Assembly (NCBI RefSeq): GCF_039555335.1
Contig: NW_027305510.1
Coordinates: 310,001 to 374,000, forward strand
From: Amphiura filiformis
Lineage: Eukaryota > Echinodermata > Ophiuroidea > Amphilepidida > Amphiuridae
Direction of reading: 5' to 3'
Length of the DNA: 64,000 nucleotides
This document shows, piece by piece, positions 22,946 through 35,700 of this stretch. The position numbers were made by a program, and so were the translations under genes. Position 1 is the stretch's first letter. Every line of letters starts with the position of its first letter. Below the pieces are notes generated by a model, which worked only from the letters and a program-made list of their open reading frames with translations, was not told the DNA's origin and made no database searches.

Positions 22946-24815
22946 ATTCATTCATTCATTCATTTTCATTCATTCATTTATTTATTTCCACAATTCACAT
23001 AGAAATACAAAATACGCATTAAAATACCATCAAAGAATCATGGAGGAGATGGCCGAAAGGCCAGTAAGGCCAGAGGTAGCCATCCCTTTAACAGAAAAGT
23101 TACCAAACAGAAAATTCAACAGCAAATAATAAAAATTAAAACCAACAAACAAACAAACAAGAAACAAAAAAACTACAATGCTCGTCAATTAATCATATTT
23201 TGAAATTAAGTGTCTTTTGTACACGTTCCGGAAATGTTTCACTGAATAAGACGCTCTTAAAGATTTTTGCAATGAGTTCCATAATATAGGACCAGCTGTA
23301 CGGACAGCGTGATCGGTGAAAACCTAGAACTGGCTCAGTTCCTCGGACTATGAGGGCGCGCGCCCGGCGAGGCCGCGAAGCGTTCGCCACTTCAGAGGAC
23401 TACTTCCAGCGGGTACTGGTCACGGCACTGGGTCCAGGGCTAGTGAAAACCCTGCTATTTTTAGTCAAGTTATAGTTATTAGCGTTTCTTGTTTGGTAAT
23501 CATGAATATTAGATCGTAGGGCAAATAAACTGTCAAATAAGCTCGGTAATTCATTAATACTGTACTTATACATAAAAACTCCCAATTCTAATTTATAGGT
23601 GTCATTGTTTGCTAAAATGTTATATTTGGCAAACAAGGGGCTGTATGACTTCTGTAATGACTACTGGCAACTGTCCGTATCGCCCATTTTTGGAGTTTCA
23701 CAATTTTATCCAAATATGTTTTACATGTGTTTCCCCAAATTAATATTCCATAGTTCAAATAAGGTTTATACAATATAGAGTATAAAGAATGCGATCTGGT
23801 ACAAAGAATTTGAGTTTGTTCATTACACCAATATTCCTTGAAATAGTTTTTGCTATACAGTTAATATGACACCTCCATGTTAAGTTTTCGTCTATGAGTA
23901 CTCCCAGGAATTTGGTATTATCTACCCTTTCTAGAACGATTTCGTCTAAAATTATCTTAACATCTACATTACAGACAGTTGTTGTTGAATCAATATTTAT
24001 CCAATTCTTGGACGTCATATGTGGTGTTCCCAGAATCATATAATTGGTTTTACTGGCATTTACTGATAATTTGTTTGCTCTGAACCAATTACTGACTTCC
24101 TTTAGTTCATTGTTAATTAACCAAAATTTGCTTCTTATATCTTTATGCGAGTATAGTATTGTGGTGTCGTCTGCAAACAGAATAAAGCTAAGTACGTTAG
24201 ATGTGTTAACAATATCGTTTATATAAAGTATAAATAGTAGAGGTCCTAATATGGAACCTTGAGGGACACCGCATATGATATCTTTCATTTTGGATTCACA
24301 CGAGTTATAATATACATATTGTTTCCTGTTACTTAAGTAATTCCTAAACCAGTCCAGTACAATGCCTCGGAATCCGTAGTGTTCTAATTTGTGGGCTAAT
24401 ATGTTATGGTCTATAGTATCAAAAGCCTTTGAAAGGTCTAAAAATACTCCAATAGTAGTTTCATCTTTTTCTACCGCATTATTAATTTTATCCACTAAAT
24501 GTATAATGGCCATATAAGTAGAGTGATTGCTGCGGAAGCCAAATTGATTATCATTAAGTATTTTATGACTGTCAATATAAGCAATACATCTATTAAAAAC
24601 CAATCTTTCAAGTATCTTTGAAAAACAAGGCAATACCGATACTGGGCGATAATTCGAAAACACTTCAGCGTCTTCTTTTTTGTAGATTGGTATTACCTTT
24701 GCTACTTTTAATTTTTGAGGGACAATACCTGTTGTGATAGAAAGATTGAAAACATTGAGCGTTTTAACTAAGAAGTTAAAAACAACATAGTAGCACTTAC
24801 TACCATAATTGCTAA
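22946..24815 (-). pseudogene. Degraded CR1/jockey-type LINE, reverse transcriptase part
   Basis: The minus strand encodes RT motifs in order: KVAKVIPIYKKEDAEVFSNY with RPVSVLPCFSKILERL, then NQFGFRSNHST, FLDLSKAFDTIDH, GVPQGSILGPLLF, FADDTTIL, and a thumb/connection region ending WRCHINCI. Reading further needs frameshifts near 23760 and 23640 (PYLNYGILIWGN, then LFAKYNILAN). The 5' part (endonuclease and any ORF1) is missing beyond about 24815. At the low-coordinate end the element stops in (ATTC)n/(ATTT)n at 22946-22985, a microsatellite tail as expected for a LINE 3' end. It is dead and 5'-truncated. Confidence 0.88.
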
Positions 24816-24923
24816 GGAACTACGATGTCATTTAACAGGAACTACGATGTCATTTACAATAAGGATAAAGGTGTCATCAGAAGATATTGAGTGGCATTTT
24901 TGCATAAATTATTATCTACAATA

Positions 24924-25352
24924 TATGTGACGTATCATGTCAAAAGGAGACACTTTTGGGCAGGTTATCAATTTGGAGCTTTTTACATATCTTAAATATT
25001 GAGATATTTTGCTCCACAATGCCGTCTTCCCCAATGTAATCGGACATTCCTAAGCGAAGATATTGAGTTTGTAAGTTATGGTATTATAAAATTGGAAATT
25101 GAGATATCGGCCTTTAAAAATATGATTGACAATGTTGAGAGTAGGAATTACCTTGAAAAATGTCTCAAAAAATACAAGATGCCAGTTATATTCCGGTCTG
25201 AAACTATCAGACAATATTTTTAACATTAATAACGTCACAAATTTGCAATAATCTCAAATTGTGAAAAAATCACCCACGGGCAAATTTTTGGCTATTTCTC
25301 CATTTACGATCCTGGCCAAAAGTGTCTCCTTTTGACATGACACGTCACATAT
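24924..25352. repeat. Foldback element, about 40-bp arms
   Basis: Arms TGTGACGTATCATGTCAAAA plus GGAGACACTTTTG (left) and their diverged complement at 25311-25352. The interior is AT-rich and non-coding. Confidence 0.8.
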
Positions 25353-25518
25353 GACTTCTTTACACTGTAAAATCGGTGACGTGTGACGCGTTTAGAAACT
25401 AAATATGTGACATGTGACATGTTTAGAAACTGAACACAGTGGGAAACTAAGTGTTTAACTGGTAAACACGTAAATAAAGATTGATATGCTAAACATAGTG
25501 TTTAAAATAGGTGATGTG

Positions 25519-27836
25519 CAGGGACAGGCGATTTGCGAGGAAAAAAATAGCAAATTGCGCGGAATTGCGCGGAACTCTTTTTTTCAGTGCAAATCATGTA
25601 TACCTGCCCATAGGGAACAAGAAATGTCTTTAAAAAAGACAATGCCTCCAAGATACCAGTGGGCACCTTTTGTTATTAGTTAAGGAGACACTTATAATGC
25701 TAGCTTTAAGGTAACGCTATTGGATATAGATTTTTGTCTGATTGAAATATGTGAGTCCATTCTCTCCTGATTACAAGACTGAAAATTTTATTTTAATCGG
25801 ATATTCGGTTACCAAAATATATGGCCTGTCAAAATGGCGCGAAACCAAGAAGTTGGCAACAAATGTCTTTTATTTTTGTTATGCAATGATGTCAGGTAGG
25901 CCTTATTTTCTAATTATATATGCAAGAATTGTACAAAGTAGAATGTTCAGATCGGCTACAAAATAAGATATAAAACCCATGAATGCCTTTTTTCCATGCA
26001 AATTTCCATTTGCATAATTAATTAGGGCCCTAATCAACTTTTCTAATAAGTGGCCCAAATTAATTATGCAAATTGAAATTTGCCAAAACGCAACCGTAAT
26101 TTTGTAGTAGGTCTACAGTGGTATGTGTAATTGAATAAAAAATCAAAAACATTATTGTTTTGTTTTGTTTCCTTCATTTGTGCTTTGTCTTGCATCGAAA
26201 GGGCCAATATCAATACCTTGTTTGTAAGAAGTATTGTGTGGGGAAAGATGATTCTTGCATTTTATTTTTATTTTTATCTTAAGGCCATATAAAATTAATA
26301 TTTTGGTTCTCGTCCAGAGGATTTTCATGAATTGATGAGGAGGAGGTGTTTTTTTTTTTTTTTTTTTCAATGTAAAATCAGCACTGTCAGTAGTTTTCGG
26401 TCTTTTCCAACAGTGCTCGAGGAAACGACGAGGCACTTTTTTTTTCTTCAAATGAGAGATGCTGAGGGACAAACCCCCCTAGAGTACCACAAAAAGACTT
26501 GGAAGTGATCCTTGTTCTCTAATAAACTTATTTATATGTATGAAAAATTCATAAATCATTCCAAAGTCTAAAATAATTTTTAAAATCTTTTAAAAAAACC
26601 AAATCTGACAAATCCCAGAAATTGAGGAGGGAGGGGACGAGAACCAAAACATTAATTTTGTACGGCCTAACAAACAAAAAGCAAATTTCGCAGTCAAAGT
26701 CTTGAAACGGTCATGGGTATGCATGCAAAAATATTGCAACAGTACTCAGTAGAACATAAAACACAACCACGCATGGGAATTGGGGAAGCAAATACTTTAA
26801 AACGAATTATTCCGAATTATATCAACGCAATAAAATTGCAATACTTTAGTACATGTATTTGAACAGCAATTATGCCCGGGCAGCAATGAAGCCGGCCATA
26901 GGCGCGGCTAGGCGTATCATACCATACATTGCAGTTCAAATGCATCGGATCATGATTGTGGCCTAGTCGAGCCTAGCATGCATGCCAGTCGGTCTGCTGA
27001 CTCGCCGCGGCACAAAAATACCTCCAACTTTGCACAAAACAATCCATGATGTCAAATTATCACATCCAAAGTGTCGCCATGAACGTCAGCTTCAACTTCT
27101 CCAGCCAAAGTTTTTGCATTAATAATCAGGTTTCATGTAATCATGAAATTAAACCTTGTTTGATGTGTATTCCCATTGCCACAGCATAACGGTTTTCCAA
27201 CTTGTCTTCAACGATAAAGCTGCTGATCACACCGAAGGCATTGAGGTGGTGTGGCTGCTGATGAGCGCTACAACCTATAATTAAAGACCGAATTAAAAAA
27301 AGACTAGTTTGCGTCTGACGTCATGACAAAGGCGCGCCGTGATTGGTTGCTGACCTGCGCAGTATGGCATTTTTGGTCTGGTTTACAGGACGGCATACGC
27401 AAGCTAGTCTTTTTAATTCGGTCTTCAATTATACAACATATGAGTTTGAAAATATTCTAATGCATAATTCATTAACTTGATAGACCCACGCCATTGGCGC
27501 CACGTGCTATGTGTTTCTAGAATCCCTATAGAATAAGATTAATTTTAATGCTAATTTATTGCACATGCTGAGGAAGCGTGATTACCTTTTTGAACATTTG
27601 GAAATGGCGATAGGCGAATTTATGTATGGCGCAGAGAGGTGGGGGATATATATTGGGCTCTCAATATTGGGCGGAAATTAGAGTACTTGTCAGAATATAA
27701 ATTTGTATAATCGGCCTACATGCCGCGCAATGTGCGGCATTTTAGGTGTCAATTTCAAAGCAAACTACCTCCTGCGGAGGCAGAAAAAATAGCCAATTGC
27801 GCGGAAAAAAAGTTCCGCGCAAATCGCCTGTCCCTG
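25519..27836. mobile_element. hAT-type non-autonomous element, perfect 8-bp TSD
   Basis: A 19-bp perfect terminal inverted repeat (CAGGGACAGGCGATTTGCG and complement) is flanked by exact 8-bp direct repeats GTGATGTG (25511-25518 and 27837-27844), the hAT signature. Subterminal TTGCGCGGAA words recur at both ends. The 2.3-kb interior has no recognisable transposase, and a second small inverted repeat is nested at 27277-27436. The exact termini suggest a fairly recent insertion. Confidence 0.95.
27277..27436. repeat. Small inverted repeat nested in hAT element
   Basis: Arms share GACCGAATTAAAAA and GACTAG(T/C)TTGCGT; total about 160 bp with an 80-bp centre. It is MITE-like. Confidence 0.8.
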
Positions 27837-27999
27837 GTGATGTGTGACGCGTTTAGAAACTAAACATGTGACACGTGACCGAGAATGTGACGTGTTTAGA
27901 AACTGATCACAGTGTTTAGCTGGGAAACTAGCTGTATTTAGCTAGGCGGTCAGGCTGTTTATAGCTAAAAGACGTTTTTCTACATCACCGGGAAAACTC

Positions 28000-29490
28000 T
28001 ACTATGAAATTACATCTTTCAGAGGGTAGTTGTTCCAGTTGTAGCTCATAGGTGAATAACTACTTTGCTAGTGAATTGCTGCTAAGGTAACTGTAAATAA
28101 ACATGTTCTGCATGGCAAGATAAGCTTAAAGAACAGCCTGATGAATTATGCAACATTGTCTTGATAGCCTGGGCTACATGAACGTAGTCTAATTTTTAAT
28201 TTGTCAAAGACAGGCAGTGCCAAGTCATGGAAGCTACCATCAACTAATGACTATTATTCATCTACCCTAGTCCCCCGGTGCTGAAATCTGAAGTGGCAGT
28301 TGGTATTAACAATGGTGTCTTTTTTTTCAGTCATAAACAGGTTTAATATAACTGATTTAGCTTATTTCATTTACCCTGCAAAATGAGAAAATTTTGGGTC
28401 ACCTGCCCTAAAGTTTATTTTATGAATTAAGTATTGCATTTTTGAAATCGTGACTATTCTGATATTTTCATGAGCATGTTTATGAATATGTAATTATGCA
28501 TGTTAGCATATTTATGTCAGATAAATTGTAAGGATGGTGGCATAGTGGCATAATTTTTACTACTGTTTTATGGTAAAAATTCTGAAAACAAATGTGGTAA
28601 AACATGGAAATATGTTGAAGGAAGTAACGTGTTTTCTGAAATTTGGTTAATTATTAGAATGATAAATAAAATGTGAGTTTTTGTATGTTTGAATACAACA
28701 ACTGTAGCACTAGGCAGTGCATTAATGACATGATCATATTTTACGAAAAATGGTGTAGGAATGAAAATCTATCATGTTTTGGTTGAAATCACATAAAACA
28801 TGTCACATGTTCAAGATTAGGTATGTGAAAATTCTAAATACTTCTTGGCTAAACACATTGTCCTAAACATGGCATGTGTTGAACAGCATGTTTAGAAACT
28901 AAACACTATAGTGTCCAGGTCAACTAAACTTTATAGTGTTTAGTGTCTAAACATGGTGTTGACTGCGGTAGAAACTAAACGTGTCACAGTGTGTAATAAG
29001 TGTTACAGGTAATTAAACATGCCACAGTGTTTAGTTTCTAAATGCTGCGACATGTTTAGTTTTTGGCAAGCTAAAATTTGTCCCAATCCACGCGTTACAC
29101 GCCACTGATCCACTCTACCTCTGTAACCTATTTATAATAACAAACAAGTGCTTCGCTAAATTTTTCCACTTTCAATATTTTACTTTGATCTAAAATTAAA
29201 ATTTGTCCTCTCCTGAGTCTTGGGCCCTGGTAAATTTGGCCTTGTATACTCCGTCCGTTGAAGCATTGTGATAACGCTGTTTTTCTAACCACTGGATCGA
29301 TTTAACTCAAAAACTGAACTCACGGACCACCCACCTTTAAGTTAGGTAATTATATGCTAATTTATTCATATCTCGTCTTTTTATGCGTCATAGTCAGACT
29401 GGCGGATAATGTCGGCTAGGCTCATACCTCACACACGGTGCTACATGGCGCTACTTGTATCTCTACTGCCAGATAACAGGGACGGTATTG
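28000..29490. other. Upstream of F-box copy 3; no other gene
   Basis: AT-rich DNA without supported exons. From about 29333 (CCTTTAAGTTAGGTAATTATAT) it weakly resembles the 5' flanks of copies 1 and 2. A candidate leader donor, ATATTTGTAAGTTAA, lies at 29498-29512, and the acceptor TTTGTTTCAG precedes 29684. Confidence 0.4.
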
Positions 29491-29711
29491 TAGTACAATA
29501 TTTGTAAGTTAAATAGATTACTAATTTCTGTGTAATTCATAAGCAGCATGAATTGATGCAAACAGCATGAAAACAAACATTATAATGTTAGTAAATTCCA
29601 ACGTAGATTTTACTTTGCATACACCCGCATACCCTACATGTTAACAATAACATACTAACATTTGAGTTTAACATTTGTTTCAGATCTACATAAATCGTAT
29701 ATTCCATCGCT

Positions 29712-32700
29712 ATGTCAGATATTGATATACTTACCATCGACGAGTTGCTCATCATTTTTAATTTGTTATCGCTGTATGATAAGCTTATGGCAATGAGGTA
29801 AAATATTTTCTTATGAATATAATGTTTATACGTACTGTGTGGAATGTGTTATGTATACGTACTGTGTGGAGTGTGTTAAAGCAATGCTGGACTATTATGT
29901 ATATACGTACTGTGTGGAGTGTGTTATGTATACGTACTGTGTGGAGTGTGTTATAGCAGGGCTGGACTATTATGTATATGCGTACTATGTGGAGTGTGTT
30001 ATGTATACGTACTGTGTGGAGTGTGTTATAGCAGGGCTGGACTATTATGTATATGTACTGTGTGGAGTGTGTTATGTATACATACTGTGTGGAATGTGTT
30101 ATAGCACATACTGCAGTTACTGTCCGTTTTCCTATACACAATACACAGTGCTCTTTCCCATTGACGCGTGACCTTTACAAATAGCCCTACGTTAACAGTA
30201 TGGGGATATGACTAGTTAACGTCGCTGTGTGAAAAATAACCGGCCAATATTAAAAGTACTCTTCTAAAGTTCTAGAAAATATAGTTTTTAACATGTCCTA
30301 AATTTTAGCTAATTTAGATGTTTGGAAATATTCGTACTTTGGTGTTTTAGTTAATGTTATAGGTAATAGTACATTGCCTAGTTAACGTCGCTGTGTGAAA
30401 AATAACCGGCCAATATTAAAAGTACTCTTCTAAAATTCTAGACAATATAGTTTTGTAACATGTCCTAAATTTTTAGCTAATTTAGGTGTTTGGAGAGGGT
30501 CGTACTTTTGTGTTTTAGGAAGGATATGTAAACGACAGATAACACCAAAAATATGAAGAAATTATTTCCAAACCGTGTTAAGTCAACAATCATTATGTTG
30601 CTCATTTTCAAGAATGCTGGTTTACAAAAAGCACGCCATTGTCTCATTTCGTGAACAATGGTACACATACCATTGTTTCCTTTCGTTTCCTTTATAATCG
30701 GTTACCCAACTGAAGCTTTAATACAAACTTTATTGCGATATCGCACATGAAAACAGTCACATGTGCACAGCCAGAGAAGATCCGATTTAATCAGTTGAGC
30801 TGTTTCAATGAGTGTTATCTTGGTTTAATAGCTTTTAATGGGGTTAAGTCCTGCAAAGGTCGAGATGAATTCTACTGTAGACATGACTGCATCATGAGGG
30901 CTGGACTATTATGTATATGGTCAATTCCAGCCAAAGCGGACAAAATTCTCTCTGGGGCCATTTTGAAAATGTTTTCCTTTTCAATTCTAGACTTATCAAA
31001 TGAGACGATCATATCTAGTGAATCATCAGGTGGAAGTGCCATCGGATTGAAAAATAACTTTTCTTGCTAGACCAAATAAAGTGTTAAATGCGCATATGCA
31101 TGTTACCCACGAATTCAAGCCTTTTTCACCTGTTGTACGCCATAAGATTTCATTTTCTTTAATATCTTTCAATATTTTATGTGTGACTCATATACACTAG
31201 AAATCGGTGAAGACTTTGAACGTAAAATAGAATTTTATTACATATATCTACAAAGAAATAGTTTGGTTATTACAAATTTAAAGAAAGAACCAGGTGTACA
31301 GTTAAGATTGTGTCAATTCTTCGTACTCTTTCCAAAGTGGCTGTCATTTAACATTACTGTATTATTTCGAAAGATTAGAATAAATGCTTCATATAAATAT
31401 AAAGTTAGATTTTGTATCTCGTCGCAGGATGATGATCTCGGATGGATTCGTGGGTAACAGCGTCTGGAAAATAGCATTTCCTAGTATTTTTTTAATAAAA
31501 ATAAAAAATACTTTTCCGCATGTCAATAATTCAGGCTGCAATGACACTAAAATGAATTTTAATCAAAATACAAACTGCATGGAATATTTAGAATGGATCA
31601 TTATGGCATTTTGGGTATAAAAATTTTGAGAATAATGAAGTTGCCAAATTCAAATAGACAGAGCAAACAGTTTTATATTATTATTTTAGTAAAATCATTC
31701 CATATTTTCATGCAGCAATATTCTATTAACTCGTGTTTGACAGTTCCTATGAACTAAAACACTATCAATACATTGTTAACTATAATTTAAGTAGGGATTC
31801 GTGGGTAACCAAAATGTTCGTGGGTAACACATATTTGAAGGTATGTATTGGTAGGCGGCAAAATAAAAATATTACAGAAGGTTGGAAACCATCATGCGGT
31901 TATTCCTCCATTGTGTTTCAATGATTCCCGTTTCTCTAACCAATTGCATTTACCAAAAAAATGGTAATTTAGGATAATCAATCAAAACCTCATGATACAG
32001 CTTCAGTATACCTTCAAGAGGACGCTATTAAACAGGACTGTTTTGGAACCTATTTCGCATGTTTTCAAAATGTTAAGATGCATAAGAAACATATAATTTA
32101 CGAGTAAATCCTTGGATTCGTGGGTAACGCCGAATTCGTGGGTAAAGCTATAAGTACTATAGTACCGTTTGGGGTTTGCGTTTCTTAGGTGCATAAACTG
32201 TAAGTACTGTAAAAATTATAGCATACCCATGGCTTGAATATGTGCTGATTTAAACTTAAAATAAACAATCACCTTGTTTTTCAAGGTTAGCATCTATTCG
32301 GGATTCGTGGGTAACAAAAGTTTAAATCGTCGTAGATTCTTTTTTAAAGCGGTGAACGTATTTTTACGATTTACAATTTTAAGCGCTTGTCAAACTAAAT
32401 TCATTGTCCAAAGTCATTAAATGTTAATTTAAGTTATGGCAATTATATTTGCTGGACTCGTGGGTAACAGTTGATACGTGGGTAACGTCAAATTTGATTT
32501 TATGGAATTTTATGGGTAAAACGTATTTGCATAAAATAATCACTTGGACCTCAGAATTATAGAACGAAACTTCGTTTCATGATATAGTCATTTATGGCAT
32601 ATTCACTTAACATTTTTCAGAACGATCATTTTATTTTTGATACGCGGGTAACAAAATTATTAGCCAAATTGACTTAATGGCCTCTAGAGTCCACAAACTT

Positions 32701-35700
32701 TGGTGGAATTCAATCGTTTTACATATGATGAGAGATCACGCAAACGTCGTTCTAACGGTAATAATTTCATTTTGATTGAAGGACATTCAATGACATATAT
32801 GGTGCTTTATCTTTGAATTCGTGGGTAACGCCAATTCATTTAAGCCATCATAACTTGTCCCCTGGTATGACTTGCGAGTAAAGGCCTATATGCACAAAGA
32901 GAGCACATTGGACGTGACGTGATATGCGCCATCAATAACGGGATTTCCTTGATTAATGACATTTTAAAGTGGAAAGTTAACATAGAGAGAATTCGCTGTA
33001 ATTGACATACGGAAAAGTATTTTTTATTTTTATTAAAAAAATTAATAGGAATTGCTATTTTCCAGACGCTGTTACCCACGAATCCATCCAAGATCCTCAT
33101 CCTGCGACGATATACAAAATCTAACTTTATATTTACATGAAGCATTTATTCTAATCTTTCGAAATAATACAGTAATGTTAAATGACAGCCACTTTGGAAA
33201 GAGTTCGAAGAATTGACACAATCTTAACTGTACACCTGGTTCTTTCTTAACATTTGTAATAACCAAAATATTTCTTTGTAGATATATGTTCAAAGTCTTC
33301 ACCGATTTCTAGTGTATATGAGTCACACATAAAATATTGAAAGATATTAAAGAAAGTGAAATTTTATGGCGTACAACAGGTGGAAAAGGCTTGAATTCGT
33401 GGGTAACATGCATATGCGCATTTAACACTTTATTTGGCCTAGCAAGAAAAGTTATTTTTCAATCCGATGGCACTTCCACCTGATGATTCACTAGATATGA
33501 TCGTCTCATTTGATAAGTCTAGAATTGAAAAGGAAAACATTTTCAAAATGGTCCCCAGAGAGAATTTTGTCCCGTTTTGGCTGGAATTTACCGTATACGT
33601 ACTGTGTGGAGTGTGTTATAGCAGGGCTGGACTATTATGTATATACGTACTGTGTGGAATGTGTTATGTATACGTACTGTGTGGAGTGTGTTATAGCAGG
33701 GCTGGACTATTATGTATACGTACTGAGTGGAATGTGTTATGTATACGTACTGCGTGGAGTGTGTTATAGCAGGGCTCGACTATTATGTATATGCGTACTG
33801 TGTGGAGTGTGTTATGTATACGTACTGTGTGGAGTGTGTTAAAACAGGGCTGTACTATTACTGGATCAAGTTAAGATCTCGTTCTGTGATGAAAATCAGT
33901 CAGTCTTATAATGCTTTACGCGCGTGCTGGCCATATAATTAAACTGGGGAAGTTTTGATATGTTTTCTTAAAATATCTAGAGTTTCCTCAACTGGGCATG
34001 TTTGTGCTCATGTTAATGTATCTATCATCCTGCTAAATATGGTCATTCAAATGTACAAATCTGATATTTTTTATTTTATTAAAGACAGAGAGGGTTGTAG
34101 AATCTGCCTCACTATCTTTACTTGGGAATCAAAAATTAATTAAATTCTCTAACAGTCTCTAAATACACCGGTATGTTGTACAGAATCATGGAATGGCTGT
34201 CTGCTAACCACATGAATACAATTGAATATGTGAATACAAAACCCACCCAAGTCCATACTTTGGCCAAATTGAGTTAAGCATGAGATATTGTTGCTATACA
34301 TAGGCCAAACGCTCTGCAGGGTCTATTGTTCTATTGTTTCCGATTAGAGCGCTGACATATTGGAAAATGTTGCCAATCAATATTCATGAGAGTGTACATT
34401 CAACGTCCAGTTTGCGAAATTGGGTGAGTTGTGTTTGGTAGGTGTGAAATACATCTGACTGGGTGTGTTAATTACGTAACGAATAAAGGCATTGACATCA
34501 TCGAATGGCTGCCCAGTGCTGTTATGTGTTTAGTTATTAGGCCTAATAATTATTATTAAATGTATTCATCATTCCTTTCTTTTCCCTTCTCTGTACTTAT
34601 TCTTTCCTAGGCTGTCTTTATCACTCCCTCGCTCTCATTGTACCCTCTCACCCTCCCTCTCTCATTCCCATCATTTTCCTTATATTTCTATTTATCTATT
34701 TGTCTTTATTATGTCTTTTTATTTCTCCCTTCCTCCAGCCCTCTCTCATTCTCCATATCCCCTCCTCCCCTCTTCCTCCCTCCTCCCCTCCCAAGACTTC
34801 TCACAGAGGTGAATCTAAATAAAATAAAATGGACCTCTTTTAAAAACAACCTTTATAGACCTATACTTATACTTACATGTATACGTATAGTGATTACCAT
34901 TATAGTGTAATATAGATATATGGACTGGACATGGCAGCCTTCATACATTCTAATGTGTAATCGATCAGCCAGACCATTCGATTTATAAAATGAAACGCCT
35001 AACGTCAGGTGGGTGGTAAAGATGATTGCATCGACAGCTAAAGCCTCCTTATAGACTTCAGACCCACACAAGCACACATTTGGGATACGTGAGTACAATG
35101 GTACCACTTTACACATGACTGCCCTTACACATGACTGTAGTGTGGTCACTTATTGATACTCGCCTGTTGTGTAGAGCGTTAATATGATGCCGGATCAGTG
35201 ACCAATTTAATGGCGGAACCCCTTTACTCGAAACAATGGTACCACTTTTATGAATAGCCTGTCGCAACTTCTAATCGGCATCAAACGAACAAAAGATTAT
35301 ATAATCTATTGCGACTCTATTTCTATTTAAAAGCTCTTTGCATAGGCCTGTCATATGTATGAAAGAAGAACTCAAATTCATCCTCTGTGTCTAGTGAACA
35401 TGTGAATAATAGCATATATGAAAGAACAACCCAAGTCAATGATTTGAGTCTTGTAACACATTGACTGAAATCCAGTATGTATAAAAGTCCACTTGTAACA
35501 CATTCATTGATGGAGAATTATTTTTGAAAAAAAATGGGTTTAATTAGGCAAAGTGTGTGGTTTATATTACATGGCAGAATGCTTATCAACTATACATACC
35601 TGTGTGCTTTATTTTGTATTATCTTACTAGTGGTAATCTCATTCCAACATTGTTGTCTTTGTATATGATTAAAAAAACACCCAAGTCCAGCATTTAAAAT

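Larger units (their letters stand above)
25390..29043. repeat. GTTTAGAAACTAAAC motif group split by a hAT insertion
   Basis: A 15-bp near-palindrome, GTTTAG-NNN-CTAAAC, recurs at 25390, 25421, 27851, 27894, 28890, 28938 and 29029 with small changes. It is accompanied by CATGTGACATG-like words and spans 25390-25518 and 27837-29043. The hAT element at 25519-27836 interrupts it. No protein-coding sequence; function unknown. Confidence 0.7.

Noticed and set aside
29785-33942. Cys/Val/Tyr-rich open frames (VECVMYTYC-type)
   Set aside because: They derive from the minisatellite in the intron of F-box copy 3 and occur in several frames and both strands.
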